From: Promethearchaeota archaeon
GTDB taxonomy: Archaea; Asgardarchaeota; Lokiarchaeia; Sigynarchaeales; SOKP01
Direction: 5' to 3'
Assembly (NCBI GenBank): GCA_016839905.1
Contig: JAEOTJ010000182.1
Location: forward strand, 1-29,915
DNA length: 29,915 bases
How positions within the stretch are numbered: position 1 is the stretch's first letter; each line of letters begins with the position of its first letter. Position numbers and translations under genes: made by a program. Of this stretch, positions 1 to 7,947 are shown piece by piece. The notes below the pieces were generated by a model. The model did not search any database. It was not told where the DNA came from and worked only from the letters and a program-made list of their open reading frames with translations.

Positions 1-978
1 AGCAACAATCTCTGCAATGGTGAAACAATCGTGCACTTCACATACTTGAATATCTTTAGGACTAAGACCAGACATTTGATAAGCCTGTCTTGCCGCCTCT
101 TTCGTAGCTAAAAAGCTCGTAATCTCATCTCTATCATGTAATGACATTGCAGCACTTCCTTGCCCAGAACCAGTTATCCAAATAGGAGTATCTGTAAATT
201 TTCTTGCAACACTTTCAGCTGCTAAAAATAGACATGCTGCGCCATCCGTAATCAAGCTACAATCAAATAAGCGTAGAGGAGAAGCAATCATTGGATTTGA
301 AGAACTTTTAAGGAAATCATATTCATCCTTCCAATCAGGAACATCCCTCCCTTGACTTTCCAATCGTTTAATCTTACTATTCATTATTTCTTTGATTGTT
401 TGCTGCATTTGAGCATAGGGATTTTCTTTTCCATTTTCATGGTTTTTAATGCATACATTCATGAGATCCTCTGAAGAGGTGCCGTATTTATGGAAATGTG
501 CTGATGCCATTGTGGCATAAAGTCCCGGAAATGTAGCTCCTGCGGGATATTCGTAAGTAAAATCCGCCGCAGAAGCCAAGGCATCCGTTACTTCAACGGT
601 GGGGACTTCCGTCATGGTTTCTACCCCACATATAGTTATAACATCATGCATTCCTGAGGCTATGGCCAGCATCGCTTGTCTCATGGCAATGCCGCTACTT
701 GCACAAGCACCCTCAAATCTAGGAGCAGGTTTTGGATTTAGCCCAACTAATTCCGCCATCTGAGGGCCTAAATGTCCTTGATGATTGAACAAATCTGCCG
801 TGAAATTCCCGACATAACATGCATCTATATCCTTAGGTTCTATTCCGTTATCAACAGACTCTACTGCATTAAGCCAAGCATCCACCCATAAGTCCGGATT
901 TCTCTTGAGCGGAAAATGTCTTCCAAACTTACTCATTCCAGCTCCAACAATCGCAACTTTTTTGGCTAATTTTCCCAT
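1..978 (-). CDS. Thiolase / acetyl-CoA acetyltransferase-like protein, 3' end outside window
   Basis: This is a SCP2/archaeal-type thiolase, a family that condenses or cleaves acyl-CoA thioesters and in archaea commonly supplies acetoacetyl-CoA for isoprenoid synthesis or works in fatty-acid-like degradation. The visible 326 residues start at ATG and read without a stop to the left edge. The N-terminus has the typical motif VAIVGAGMSKFG. The nucleophile motif EGACASSG follows about 80 residues in, and HDCFTIAE, carrying the conserved His, lies just before the window edge. The C-terminal Cys/Gly active-site loop lies outside, so catalytic completeness cannot be judged. Archaeal thiolases are often followed by a DUF35 OB-fold gene, which would also lie outside. 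A 5' fragment of this same gene is repeated at 2416-2625. The exact substrate is not predictable from the sequence. Confidence 0.9.
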   Translation of the reverse strand, partial: MGKLAKKVAIVGAGMSKFGRHFPLKRNPDLWVDAWLNAVESVDNGIEPKDIDACYVGNFTADLFNHQGHLGPQMAELVGLNPKPAPRFEGACASSGIAMRQAMLAIASGMHDVITICGVETMTEVPTVEVTDALASAADFTYEYPAGATFPGLYATMASAHFHKYGTSSEDLMNVCIKNHENGKENPYAQMQQTIKEIMNSKIKRLESQGRDVPDWKDEYDFLKSSSNPMIASPLRLFDCSLITDGAACLFLAAESVARKFTDTPIWITGSGQGSAAMSLHDRDEITSFLATKEAARQAYQMSGLSPKDIQVCEVHDCFTIAEIVA

Positions 979-1127
979 TTCTTAACCCATTTATTATTTA
1001 ATTTTAATATGCTTTATAATAAAAAATTAGAATTATCATGTGATTAAATTGTACATCTTTTTTCTATTTTATTTAAAAAAAAAGATTGACTTTTTGGATT
1101 AAACTTTTAAATACTTGTTTATAGCCT
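776..1127. repeat. Left copy of a ~350-bp direct repeat (thiolase 5' end plus upstream region)
   Basis: From the shared ccttgatgattg inside the thiolase gene through its start codon and about 150 bases of upstream DNA, this stretch matches 2423-2773 in the same orientation. I counted about 8 differences over the first 200 coding bases. The upstream part also aligns well, with a few substitutions and one-base indels, fading out just after ttgtttata. The copies are about 1,647 bases apart. Confidence 0.9.
1013..1024 (-). promoter_or_regulatory. TATA-like box for the thiolase gene
   Basis: Read on the minus strand, an A/T block (ttttattataaa) lies about 35 bases before the thiolase ATG, a spacing that fits an archaeal TATA box with a transcription start close to the gene. 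The same block is retained ahead of the truncated thiolase copy. In so A/T-rich a genome such a box is weak evidence on its own. Confidence 0.35.
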
Positions 1128-1446
1128 TATTTATTAAAAAGATGTAATCACTCTTAATTTAAGGTTTAAACTGGAATTAATCTTAATTTAATCCTTAAAG
1201 GTAAAATCAGCTTACATATGAATAAATCAGAATGGAAAGCAAATCATAATCTCTTAAAAGACCTGGAAATAAAATATTTTAAAATTGATAATAGAAAAAA
1301 GATTAAAATTATTTAGAGAAAGTAAAGTCATTAAAGATTATTCTATTGAAATTGTTAAAAGATTATAAGAAGGTATAAATATTTAAAATATAATAATCAT
1401 ATGGATAATAGAATAGATAATTCTAATTTAAAAAGGTTTTATAATA
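1128..1446. other. Intergenic stretch with a possible broken short reading frame
   Basis: No intact gene is visible. On the plus strand a frame starts at ATG 1218 (MNKSEWKANHNLLKD) and stops at about 1316. A different frame then continues sensibly (FRESKVIKDYSIEIVKRL) to a TAA at 1366-1368. This could be a small decayed gene with a frameshift, or chance in A/T-rich DNA. A TATA-like stretch ahead of 1447 (aggttttataat) may serve the antitoxin gene. Confidence 0.3.
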
Positions 1447-1776
1447 ATGAAAGATGTTGATCAGATGGAAGAAATGATCTTGGCATTGACACCAGCAAAA
1501 CGAGCACAATTATTACAAAAAATAGTACAACATTTAGGAGAAAATTTCCCTAATGTTGAAAATGATCCATCAATCTGTGGCGGCGAGCCAAGAATTGTGC
1601 GAACAAGAATTCCGATATGGATTTTAGTACAGGCACGTCAATTAGGAACAAGTGAAGCAGATATTTTAAAATGTTATCCTTCATTACGAGCAGAGGATTT
1701 AGTAAGTGCGTGGGCGTATTATCGAGGGCATAGAGAAGAAATTGATCAACAGATTAAAGATAATGAGGAATCTTGA
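1447..1776 (+). CDS. DUF433-family antitoxin
   Basis: DUF433 proteins are small DNA-binding antitoxins that pair with DUF5615 PIN-like toxins. Residues about 35-95 carry the family hallmark: DPSICGGEPRIVRTRIPIW, then a helix-turn-helix-like segment ending DILKCYPSLRAEDLVSAWAYY. The N-terminal ~30 residues form a helix (MILALTPAKRAQLLQKIV), as is common in two-part antitoxins. At 109 residues it has the usual length. The ATG lies after an AAGG-like site (aaaaaggttttataata). The toxin gene starts 3 bases after the stop, so the two are surely co-transcribed. Such pairs normally repress their own promoter. The role as antitoxin is by family membership. Confidence 0.9.
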   Translation: MKDVDQMEEMILALTPAKRAQLLQKIVQHLGENFPNVENDPSICGGEPRIVRTRIPIWILVQARQLGTSEADILKCYPSLRAEDLVSAWAYYRGHREEIDQQIKDNEES

Positions 1777-1779
1777 ATA

Positions 1780-2120
1780 ATGATTCGTTTTTATGCGAAT
1801 GAGAATTTTCCTCTTCCAGTAGTGCAGCATCTAAGAAAACTAGGATATGAAGTTATAACTATTCAAGAAACGGGTCTTGCTGGCAAAGCCATATCAGATG
1901 CAGAGGTTTTAAATTATTCAATAAAAAAAAAAGTGTCCTAATAACTTTCAATAGAAAACACTTTATTCACTTACATGCGGAGAAACCAGACCATCATGGT
2001 ATAATTGTTTGTACATTCGATCCTGATTTTAATGCTTTAGCAAATCGTATAAATCAAGCTATAGGGGAACAGAAGGATTTATCTAAAAAATTAATTCGAA
2101 TCAATCGCCCTATACGATAA
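1780..2120 (+). pseudogene. DUF5615 (PIN-like) toxin, frameshifted at an A10 tract
   Basis: DUF5615 proteins are PIN-like putative RNases paired with DUF433 antitoxins. The frame opens at ATG with MIRFYANENFPLPVVQHLRKLGY, the family's N-terminal acidic motif region (xNENFP), and runs to residue ~51. There a run of ten A (1923-1932) is followed by an early TAA at 1939-1941. One extra base in the A-run would restore reading into KSVLITFNRKHFIHLH, HHGIIVCTF and a C-terminus IRINRPIR ending with TAA at 2118-2120. That gives about 113 residues, the normal family length. The remaining sequence is otherwise intact, so this is a recent inactivation, a sequencing or assembly error at the homopolymer, or slippage-dependent expression. 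It directly follows the antitoxin. Confidence 0.82.
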
Positions 2121-2404
2121 AATCAAATAAGACAAGAATAAATCGTATAATGACCAATCTGAAGAGCTTAACGAGTAAAAAGAAAAGATAAATACTTAAA
2201 TACTAAAACAATGTCAATGCATTGCAAAAAGATAATAAGAGCATTATTTAAAGCTTCTTATCGAATATCCAAAGACATTGGTATGATATGAATATCTGAT
2301 TATAAATTTAATTACATTATCAATCATTTAACTTACTTCAAAAAAACCTTGCATCACATTTCTTGCAGGAAGTGCTGTTTTTTTTTAACTTTTGTCCGCA
2401 TACG
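2121..2404. other. Intergenic stretch, no gene seen
   Basis: About 280 bases between the toxin and the thiolase stub. I see no coding frame of interest on either strand. It contains a T9 run at about 2381-2389, which could act as an archaeal transcription terminator for plus-strand transcripts, and a short direct repeat (ttgca ... ttgca) just before it. Confidence 0.4.
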
Positions 2405-2424
2405 GGGTATTCTTTTTAATACCC
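2405..2424. repeat. Perfect 7-bp inverted repeat at the left boundary of the duplicated segment
   Basis: GGGTATT at 2405-2411 and AATACCC at 2418-2424 can pair across a six-base T-rich loop. The right arm ends exactly where similarity to the left thiolase copy begins (2423), so the hairpin sits on the junction. On the minus strand it lies at the truncation point of the stub and forms its last codons and stop. Confidence 0.6.
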
Positions 2425-2625
2425 TTGATGATTGAACAAATCTGCCGTGAAGTTCCCGACATAACAAGCATCTACATCCTTAGGTTCTATTCCGTTATCA
2501 ACAGACTCTACTGCATTAAGCCAAGCATCCACCCACAAGTCCGGATTTCTCTTGAGCGGAAAATGTCTTCCGAACTTGCTCATTCCAGCTCCAATAATCG
2601 CAACTTTTTTGGTTAATTTTCCCAT
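2416..2625 (-). pseudogene. Truncated duplicate of the thiolase N-terminus (69 codons)
   Basis: The predicted product begins MGKLTKKVAIIGAGMSKFG and matches the first ~67 residues of the thiolase at the left edge, with only three conservative changes (A5T, V11I, I50V). It leaves the homologous sequence at the duplication boundary and stops two codons later. It lacks the nucleophile Cys and everything after it, so it cannot be an active thiolase. The start codon and the upstream TATA-like stretch are both preserved, so a short transcript and peptide could still be made. It is best read as a by-product of the duplication. Confidence 0.88.
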
Positions 2626-2773
2626 TTCTTAACACATTTAATATTTAATTTTAATATGCTTTATAATAAAAAATTAGAATTATCATATGATTAAAATGTA
2701 CATCTTTTTTTTATTTTATTCAAAAAATATTTAACTTTTTTGGATTAAACTTTTAAATATTTGTTTATAACAA
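2423..2773. repeat. Right copy of the ~350-bp direct repeat
   Basis: This is the counterpart of 776-1127. It contains the thiolase stub start and its upstream region. Its right end lies about 24 bases before the start codon of the giant surface-protein gene, so that gene's promoter region falls inside the repeat. Confidence 0.9.
2751..2759 (+). promoter_or_regulatory. TATA-like box for the surface-protein gene
   Basis: The sequence ttttaaata, preceded by ggattaaac (A-rich, BRE-like), lies about 40 bases before the ATG at 2797. A transcription start ~25 bases downstream would leave a short leader. The same box is present in the left repeat copy at 1105-1113, where no comparable gene follows. 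Confidence 0.5.
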
Positions 2774-2796
2774 TATTTAGTAATTAATTAGATAAA

Positions 2797-5700
2797 ATGG
2801 CGATTAATATTAAAAAAGAAAACAAATGTAAATTTCTGTTAATAATCATGGGATGTTCCTTAATACTGTCAATTATTAATTTAAGTGGTAATCATTTAAT
2901 TAACGAGGAAAAAACTGGAAGAATTAATAGAACTGATTTAAAAGTTGCTGCATCAGATATCACGATAATTACACCAGAAAATAGAACTTATACGGAACCG
3001 ATGAGCGGATATTATCCTGCAACTTATGGATTTGAAAACGATGAAATCGGAACAGATCCCGAAGAATTTGTTTTATATGAAACTGGAGGGACCATTGAAG
3101 TCATTGAAGAGTTAGATGGACATCGAAATATAGTAGATCTTTATGATACGAGTGGAGGCACAGATAGAGTTTACATAAATAATGAATTTAATGAAACTCA
3201 CGGTACAATTGAATATTGGGTAAGAACAGATAATGTAAATAAAACCAGCACATTTTTACTCGTGGGTGATGGAGGGACTCCACCTTACGTTGATTTCATG
3301 CAGTTATTTATAGAAGATGGCAATTGGAAACATAGACCCAGTACGGCAAATTTAATCATTCCAAATGTGGCAACACCTCAGAATAACACATGGCACAGAA
3401 TAACGATTCATTTTAGATGTGTTGGTGCTCCTGCTTACAAGGGACTTGCAGTAAAAAGCTGGAAAGTAATCGTAGATGGTGTAGATTCAGGACAATTGGG
3501 TGCTCGAGCGTCTGAACGCACGCAAGTAATAAAAACACAATGGCAATCGGTAGATGCTTATACGGATTATCATACTTATGTGGATGCTCTCGGCTATTCT
3601 TGGGATCCAAATTATAACATTGGAGATAATCTAAACGAGGGATTATTACTCAGTTATAATAATAATACAAATCTAGATTGGACGGGCTATTCCTTAGATG
3701 GACAGCCTAATGTCACAATTTTAGGAAACACTACAATTCCAATGAATTATGGTTCACACTCAATTCAAGTATTCGGAAATGATTCGATTGGAACTAATTA
3801 TGAGTCTGATATAAGATATTTTTTAGCTCCTGGGATTAATCTTATCACACCTGAAAGTAAAACATATACGGAACCGATGAGCGGCTATTATCCAGCAACC
3901 TTTGGATTTGAGGATGAAGATGATGGAACATCTAATCCGAGAGCATTTAATAATATTATCTATGCTAGCTGTGATTCTCAAGTAATATCTGAAATTGATA
4001 ATCATAAGAAGGTATTAAGAGCATATGATAATAACGGTGGAGGTGCGGCAATTATCAGACAAAAATTTAATGAAGCTGGTTTTCAGAATCAAACATACGG
4101 TACTGTTGAATATTACTTTAGAGTTTCTTCTACAGGCTACAATACAGAGTTTCGTATCAATTGGGGCTATGGGATAGATGATGCAGCAATCGTCATGAGA
4201 ATAGAAGGAGCTTCAGGTAATTGGCAAGCTTCCAATGTGAGCTGGTATCAAATTCCTTATATAGCTAGCTCTTCTGCAAATACATGGTATCATATTAAAA
4301 TTCATTTTAGATGTGAGGGTGCGATATCATATCAAGGATTAGGTGAAAATAAATTTGAGCTATTAATTGATGGTGTAAGTAGCGGGGAACTCCCGTTTAG
4401 TGCTAATTCTTCAGAAATTGCAATGATACAACCAATTTATACTGCAATGGGGATTTATGATGGAAACTATGCCTATATAGACGCGATTGGATATTCATGG
4501 GATACTCTATACAACATAGGTGATAATATGAATGAAGGTTTACTCCTTAGCTATGATAATTATACGACTCTAAATTGGACGTGCTATTCTTTAGATGGAC
4601 AAAATAATATTACTATTTTTGGAAACACTACAATCCCCATGAATGATGGTTCTCACTCAATTCAAGTATTTGGAAATTATTCACTTGGGATTAATTATAA
4701 GTCTGAGATGAGATATTTTTCAGCTCACAGGATTAATCTTATCACACCTGAAAGAAAAACTTATACGGAACCGATGAGCGGGTATTATCCTGCTACATAT
4801 GGTTTTGAAAGTGATGTTCCTGGAGGAGATGCAAAGAATTGGAATCATGATGTAGTAGGTGGTACTCATTCATATATAGTGGATTCATATAAAGGACATG
4901 ATCGTGTGTATGAATTATGGGATAACGTGGTAGGTAATCCTGATACGCGTACTAACTATAATAATCAGTCTTATGGGACAATTGAATTTTGGGTTCTTGT
5001 AAAAATATTACCCAACTATGTAATGTTTGTAGATTTCAAACAAGGTAATATTCTTGTTGCAAGACTAAAACTTGTAACAGGAGATTATCTGTATGCGGAT
5101 AATGGATCCACACCAGTTAGTTTGACAGAATTTGGTAATATTCAAGAGGATCAGTGGTATCATATTAGGGTTGATTTTCGTTCAGCTTTAGCGGGTCAAT
5201 ATATGGGATTAGCAGATGATTCTTATGTAGTATATTTGAATGGGATTAAATGTAATAAAGATTTATTATTAAAAGTTCAATCTACTAGATTAAATAGCCT
5301 TCAATTTACAACTGGAAATTCTATTGGTGATCCAAATTATTTTGCTTATTTTGATGCTGTAGGATATTCATGGGATCCATATTATAACATTGGAGATAAT
5401 ATGAATGAAGGTCTTTTGCTTAGCTTTGAAAACAGCACTAATATTGATTTTAACTGGACGGGCTATTCATATAATGGGCAAAACGATGTAGCAATTACGG
5501 GGAATACAACAATCCCAATGCCCGAACAAGGTGGCTATACCATTCAAGTATTTGGTAATGATTCATTAGGCACCGTTTATTCATCAGAAATCAGGCCCTT
5601 TTATGTCGGTTCAATCTTGTCTTTAAAATCTCCTGAACCGCTTACTTATACAGAGCCGATGAGTGGCTATTATCCGGCTACATTTGGTTTCGAAAATATT

Positions 5701-7233
5701 CAAAATGGAATCCCAGATCCAAATTTTTCAGGAGGAGGGTCTTGGGAAGTCATTGAGGAATATGATGGTCATCAAAAAGTCCTTGAGGGGACGGGTTTTT
5801 ATCAACCCTGGGATGAAGAAAAAGATTATGGAACTGTTGAGTATTATGTGGCATCTTCTGATACAGATGGGGATTTTGTTCAATTGCATTTAGGGAGTTC
5901 ATCTGGTTATCCCTGTCAGCTTTCTTTAGGAGGTAGTAATCTGTTTGGAATAAATGATGGTGCTTGGACGCCTTATCAGTCAGCTTCCTCAAATACATGG
6001 TATCATGTTAGGATTGATTTTGAAGCATCGACGAGTGGATATATGGGCTTAGCGCAGTATGATTTTTTTGCTTATATAGATGGAACGAGGTATGGTCCAT
6101 TTAATTTTAGTATTAATGAAAAACCAAATCGTTGGACAATGTGGAGTAATGACTACCCTACTGATCTGCATTTTGATGCAATTGGTTATTTATGGGACCC
6201 AAATTACAACATTGGAGATAATCTTAACGAGGGATTATTGCTAAGTTTTGATAATTTTACAAACTTGGATTGGATGGGTTATTCAATAAATGGACAAACA
6301 AATATAACAATATTAGGAAATACTACAATTCCAATTCCAATTGACGGTGATTATACAATTCAGGTATTTGCTCGAGATAGATTTGGAACAAGTTTTACAT
6401 CAACTTTAATTTCATTTACTATTGATATGGTTCCTAATATCTCCGAAGAGGTTGATGATGATGATGATAAAGACAATGGAGTCCCTGATAATTTCAATCT
6501 AATTTTCATATTCATTCTAGTCTTTTTTGGCGTTACCATAGCTGTAGCGTCAGGAGCGGGAATAGTATATTATAGATTAAAAGCTGAAAGAAAACCAAGA
6601 AGGTCTGAAGAACTGCCTTCATCATCTAAAGCGGACAAGCACCCTACTGATGACTTTGATAAATATCTACTGAAAGAAAAAGCTGATGAGGTTAAAGTCG
6701 CAAGGCCTGTAGTTAAACAAGAGGGTGTTGTTCCTAAAGAACCAAAAAAACCTAAAAAGTTAAAAAAACCTAAAAAAGCCGCTGCAGGAGCTGCCGCTGT
6801 GACAGCCCTTACAAAAGCAGACAAAAAAGAAATAGCGGAAACAGAAGCGGAAATGGGAATTGAAGAACAAAAATTTACTTGTATAGTTCATAAAGGACCA
6901 ATTGAGGCGGCTAATATTTATCTCTGTCCACAATGTAAAACCTTTTATTGTACAAAGTGTGCTGCAATCCTAAAAGAAAAGGGTGAAAAATGCTGGTCTT
7001 GTGAAAAGGAAATAGAAATTGAATCGGGGCACATGTTGAGTCCGGGACAGCAATTGCAACTCAAAAAGTTAGAATCCAAGATGGATTCCTTAAAGACAAC
7101 ATCAAAAAACCTTGACGAATCCTTTTATGCAGAAGCAATTCAAGAAGAAGAATATAATACCATGAAAAAATCGCTGACAGAAAAGATTAAAATCCTTAAT
7201 AAGGAAATAGAGGAATTAAAGGGCTTAAAATAG
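2797..7233 (+). CDS. Giant single-pass surface protein with four extracellular repeats and a cytoplasmic zinc module
   Basis: I recognise no named family for the whole 1,478-residue protein. A hydrophobic signal segment lies at ~13-33. Four repeats start near residues 59, 351, 650 and 945, each opening with a variant of TYTEPMSGYYPATYGFE. Each continues through a ~200-residue segment that looks like a LamG/concanavalin-type beta sandwich, with a 'YNIGDNxNEGLLLS' hinge. Each closes with an Ig-like strand region (DWTGYSLDGQ...GNTTIP...IQVFGNDS). Many N-x-S/T sites suggest glycosylation. An acidic stretch (DDDDDKD) precedes the only clear membrane span (~1234-1260). The cytoplasmic part has a Lys/Pro-rich linker (~1314-1327), then C1362, H1365, C1377, C1380, C1385, C1388, C1399 and C1402, spaced like a RING/B-box cross-brace. 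A C-terminal helical hairpin (SHOCT-like) follows. It is probably a receptor or adhesin with an inside-facing protein-binding module; that role is inferred. Confidence 0.88.
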   Translation: MAINIKKENKCKFLLIIMGCSLILSIINLSGNHLINEEKTGRINRTDLKVAASDITIITPENRTYTEPMSGYYPATYGFENDEIGTDPEEFVLYETGGTIEVIEELDGHRNIVDLYDTSGGTDRVYINNEFNETHGTIEYWVRTDNVNKTSTFLLVGDGGTPPYVDFMQLFIEDGNWKHRPSTANLIIPNVATPQNNTWHRITIHFRCVGAPAYKGLAVKSWKVIVDGVDSGQLGARASERTQVIKTQWQSVDAYTDYHTYVDALGYSWDPNYNIGDNLNEGLLLSYNNNTNLDWTGYSLDGQPNVTILGNTTIPMNYGSHSIQVFGNDSIGTNYESDIRYFLAPGINLITPESKTYTEPMSGYYPATFGFEDEDDGTSNPRAFNNIIYASCDSQVISEIDNHKKVLRAYDNNGGGAAIIRQKFNEAGFQNQTYGTVEYYFRVSSTGYNTEFRINWGYGIDDAAIVMRIEGASGNWQASNVSWYQIPYIASSSANTWYHIKIHFRCEGAISYQGLGENKFELLIDGVSSGELPFSANSSEIAMIQPIYTAMGIYDGNYAYIDAIGYSWDTLYNIGDNMNEGLLLSYDNYTTLNWTCYSLDGQNNITIFGNTTIPMNDGSHSIQVFGNYSLGINYKSEMRYFSAHRINLITPERKTYTEPMSGYYPATYGFESDVPGGDAKNWNHDVVGGTHSYIVDSYKGHDRVYELWDNVVGNPDTRTNYNNQSYGTIEFWVLVKILPNYVMFVDFKQGNILVARLKLVTGDYLYADNGSTPVSLTEFGNIQEDQWYHIRVDFRSALAGQYMGLADDSYVVYLNGIKCNKDLLLKVQSTRLNSLQFTTGNSIGDPNYFAYFDAVGYSWDPYYNIGDNMNEGLLLSFENSTNIDFNWTGYSYNGQNDVAITGNTTIPMPEQGGYTIQVFGNDSLGTVYSSEIRPFYVGSILSLKSPEPLTYTEPMSGYYPATFGFENIQNGIPDPNFSGGGSWEVIEEYDGHQKVLEGTGFYQPWDEEKDYGTVEYYVASSDTDGDFVQLHLGSSSGYPCQLSLGGSNLFGINDGAWTPYQSASSNTWYHVRIDFEASTSGYMGLAQYDFFAYIDGTRYGPFNFSINEKPNRWTMWSNDYPTDLHFDAIGYLWDPNYNIGDNLNEGLLLSFDNFTNLDWMGYSINGQTNITILGNTTIPIPIDGDYTIQVFARDRFGTSFTSTLISFTIDMVPNISEEVDDDDDKDNGVPDNFNLIFIFILVFFGVTIAVASGAGIVYYRLKAERKPRRSEELPSSSKADKHPTDDFDKYLLKEKADEVKVARPVVKQEGVVPKEPKKPKKLKKPKKAAAGAAAVTALTKADKKEIAETEAEMGIEEQKFTCIVHKGPIEAANIYLCPQCKTFYCTKCAAILKEKGEKCWSCEKEIEIESGHMLSPGQQLQLKKLESKMDSLKTTSKNLDESFYAEAIQEEEYNTMKKSLTEKIKILNKEIEELKGLK

Positions 7234-7407
7234 GTATAATTATTCTTTAACTTCTATTAAGTCCCGGCTGACGATAATATTAGGTAACTTTTAAATATGA
7301 TTTTAATGTAAAATCAATTATTAATCCCTTTTTTTTATTAGAATATTTTAAATTGATTATTATGAAATATTTCCTCAGTGATTAACAACAGCATAAGTGA
7401 AGTAGAT

Positions 7408-7530
7408 ATGTCTGATTCTATCTCAAAATCTAAACGTATAAAGAGAAGAAATAATGATAATACAAAAAAGAAAAATGGAGTATCTTATTCAGAGATAATA
7501 AAAAGGTTACTTAAAACCAAAAAAGGATAA
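7408..7530 (+). CDS. Possible 40-residue lysine/arginine-rich protein
   Basis: ATG at 7408 opens a 40-residue frame ending with TAA. The first half is strongly basic and serine/asparagine-rich (SKSKRIKRRNNDNTKKK). The second half could form a short amphipathic helix (YSEIIKRLLKTKKG). Its composition would fit a nucleic-acid-binding peptide. There is no strong ribosome-binding site, and basic A-rich frames arise easily in such DNA, so this is a weak call. No family recognised. Confidence 0.3.
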   Translation: MSDSISKSKRIKRRNNDNTKKKNGVSYSEIIKRLLKTKKG

Positions 7531-7640
7531 TATTTTCATTAAGGAGTTACATCTTAATAATTTTCAAATTGATTGATTATAAGTTAGAAACAAGAATCAT
7601 CTTGTTAGAGTACGTATTATAAACAAAAAGATTTGAATTT

Positions 7641-7682
7641 ATAATGATTTATAGTGATTATATAATGAATTCATAATGAATT
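7641..7682. repeat. Short degenerate tandem repeats
   Basis: The unit ataatgaatt occurs at 7662-7671 and 7673-7682, with a variant (ataatgattt) at 7641-7650. Between the last two units is the palindrome ATGAATTCAT (7665-7674). It might be a protein-binding site upstream of the HNH pair, or simple low-complexity DNA. Confidence 0.35.
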
Positions 7683-7947
7683 ATATATAATTAAGTATAT
7701 TCCAGAGAATTTTTTATCAGATTTGAGTTTTTTGACCATATACTTTATTTATATTGAAAAAATATTTAAGAAATATTCAATAAATTTTTTTCAAAAGATT
7801 TAAATAATAAATATACAAAATAAATACTAGTTCTCAGCAAAAGAATACTGGGCTTAGTAATTTTTAGTATTTTAAAAATCTAGAAGTTTTTTTATTTATA
7901 TATTAAGGAATTTATGAAGAATTAAAAAAATTTATAAGAATAAAAAA

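Larger units (their letters stand above)
7234..7947. other. Long A/T-rich intergenic stretch
   Basis: About 700 bases lie between the surface protein and the HNH gene pair. Apart from one possible 40-codon gene (listed separately) I see no coding frame. The stretch is rich in A/T runs, holds degenerate short repeats near 7641-7682, and has a TATA-like run (tttttttatttatatatt) at about 7887-7906 that may drive the downstream pair. Confidence 0.5.

Noticed and set aside
2392..2616. 74-codon plus-strand frame
   Set aside because: It is the opposite strand of the thiolase stub and hairpin junction, with no protein-like pattern. The minus-strand frame matches the thiolase exactly.
2971..6432. The four internal repeats considered as a nucleotide-level repeat array or CRISPR
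   Set aside because: The repetition is of ~295-residue protein domains in a single open frame, with diverged DNA. There are no short palindromic repeats or spacers. No CRISPR array is present anywhere in the window.
6570..6824. 84-codon minus-strand frame with Ala/Phe-rich sequence
   Set aside because: It lies opposite the Lys/Pro/Ala linker of the surface protein, and its composition is the mirror of those codons.
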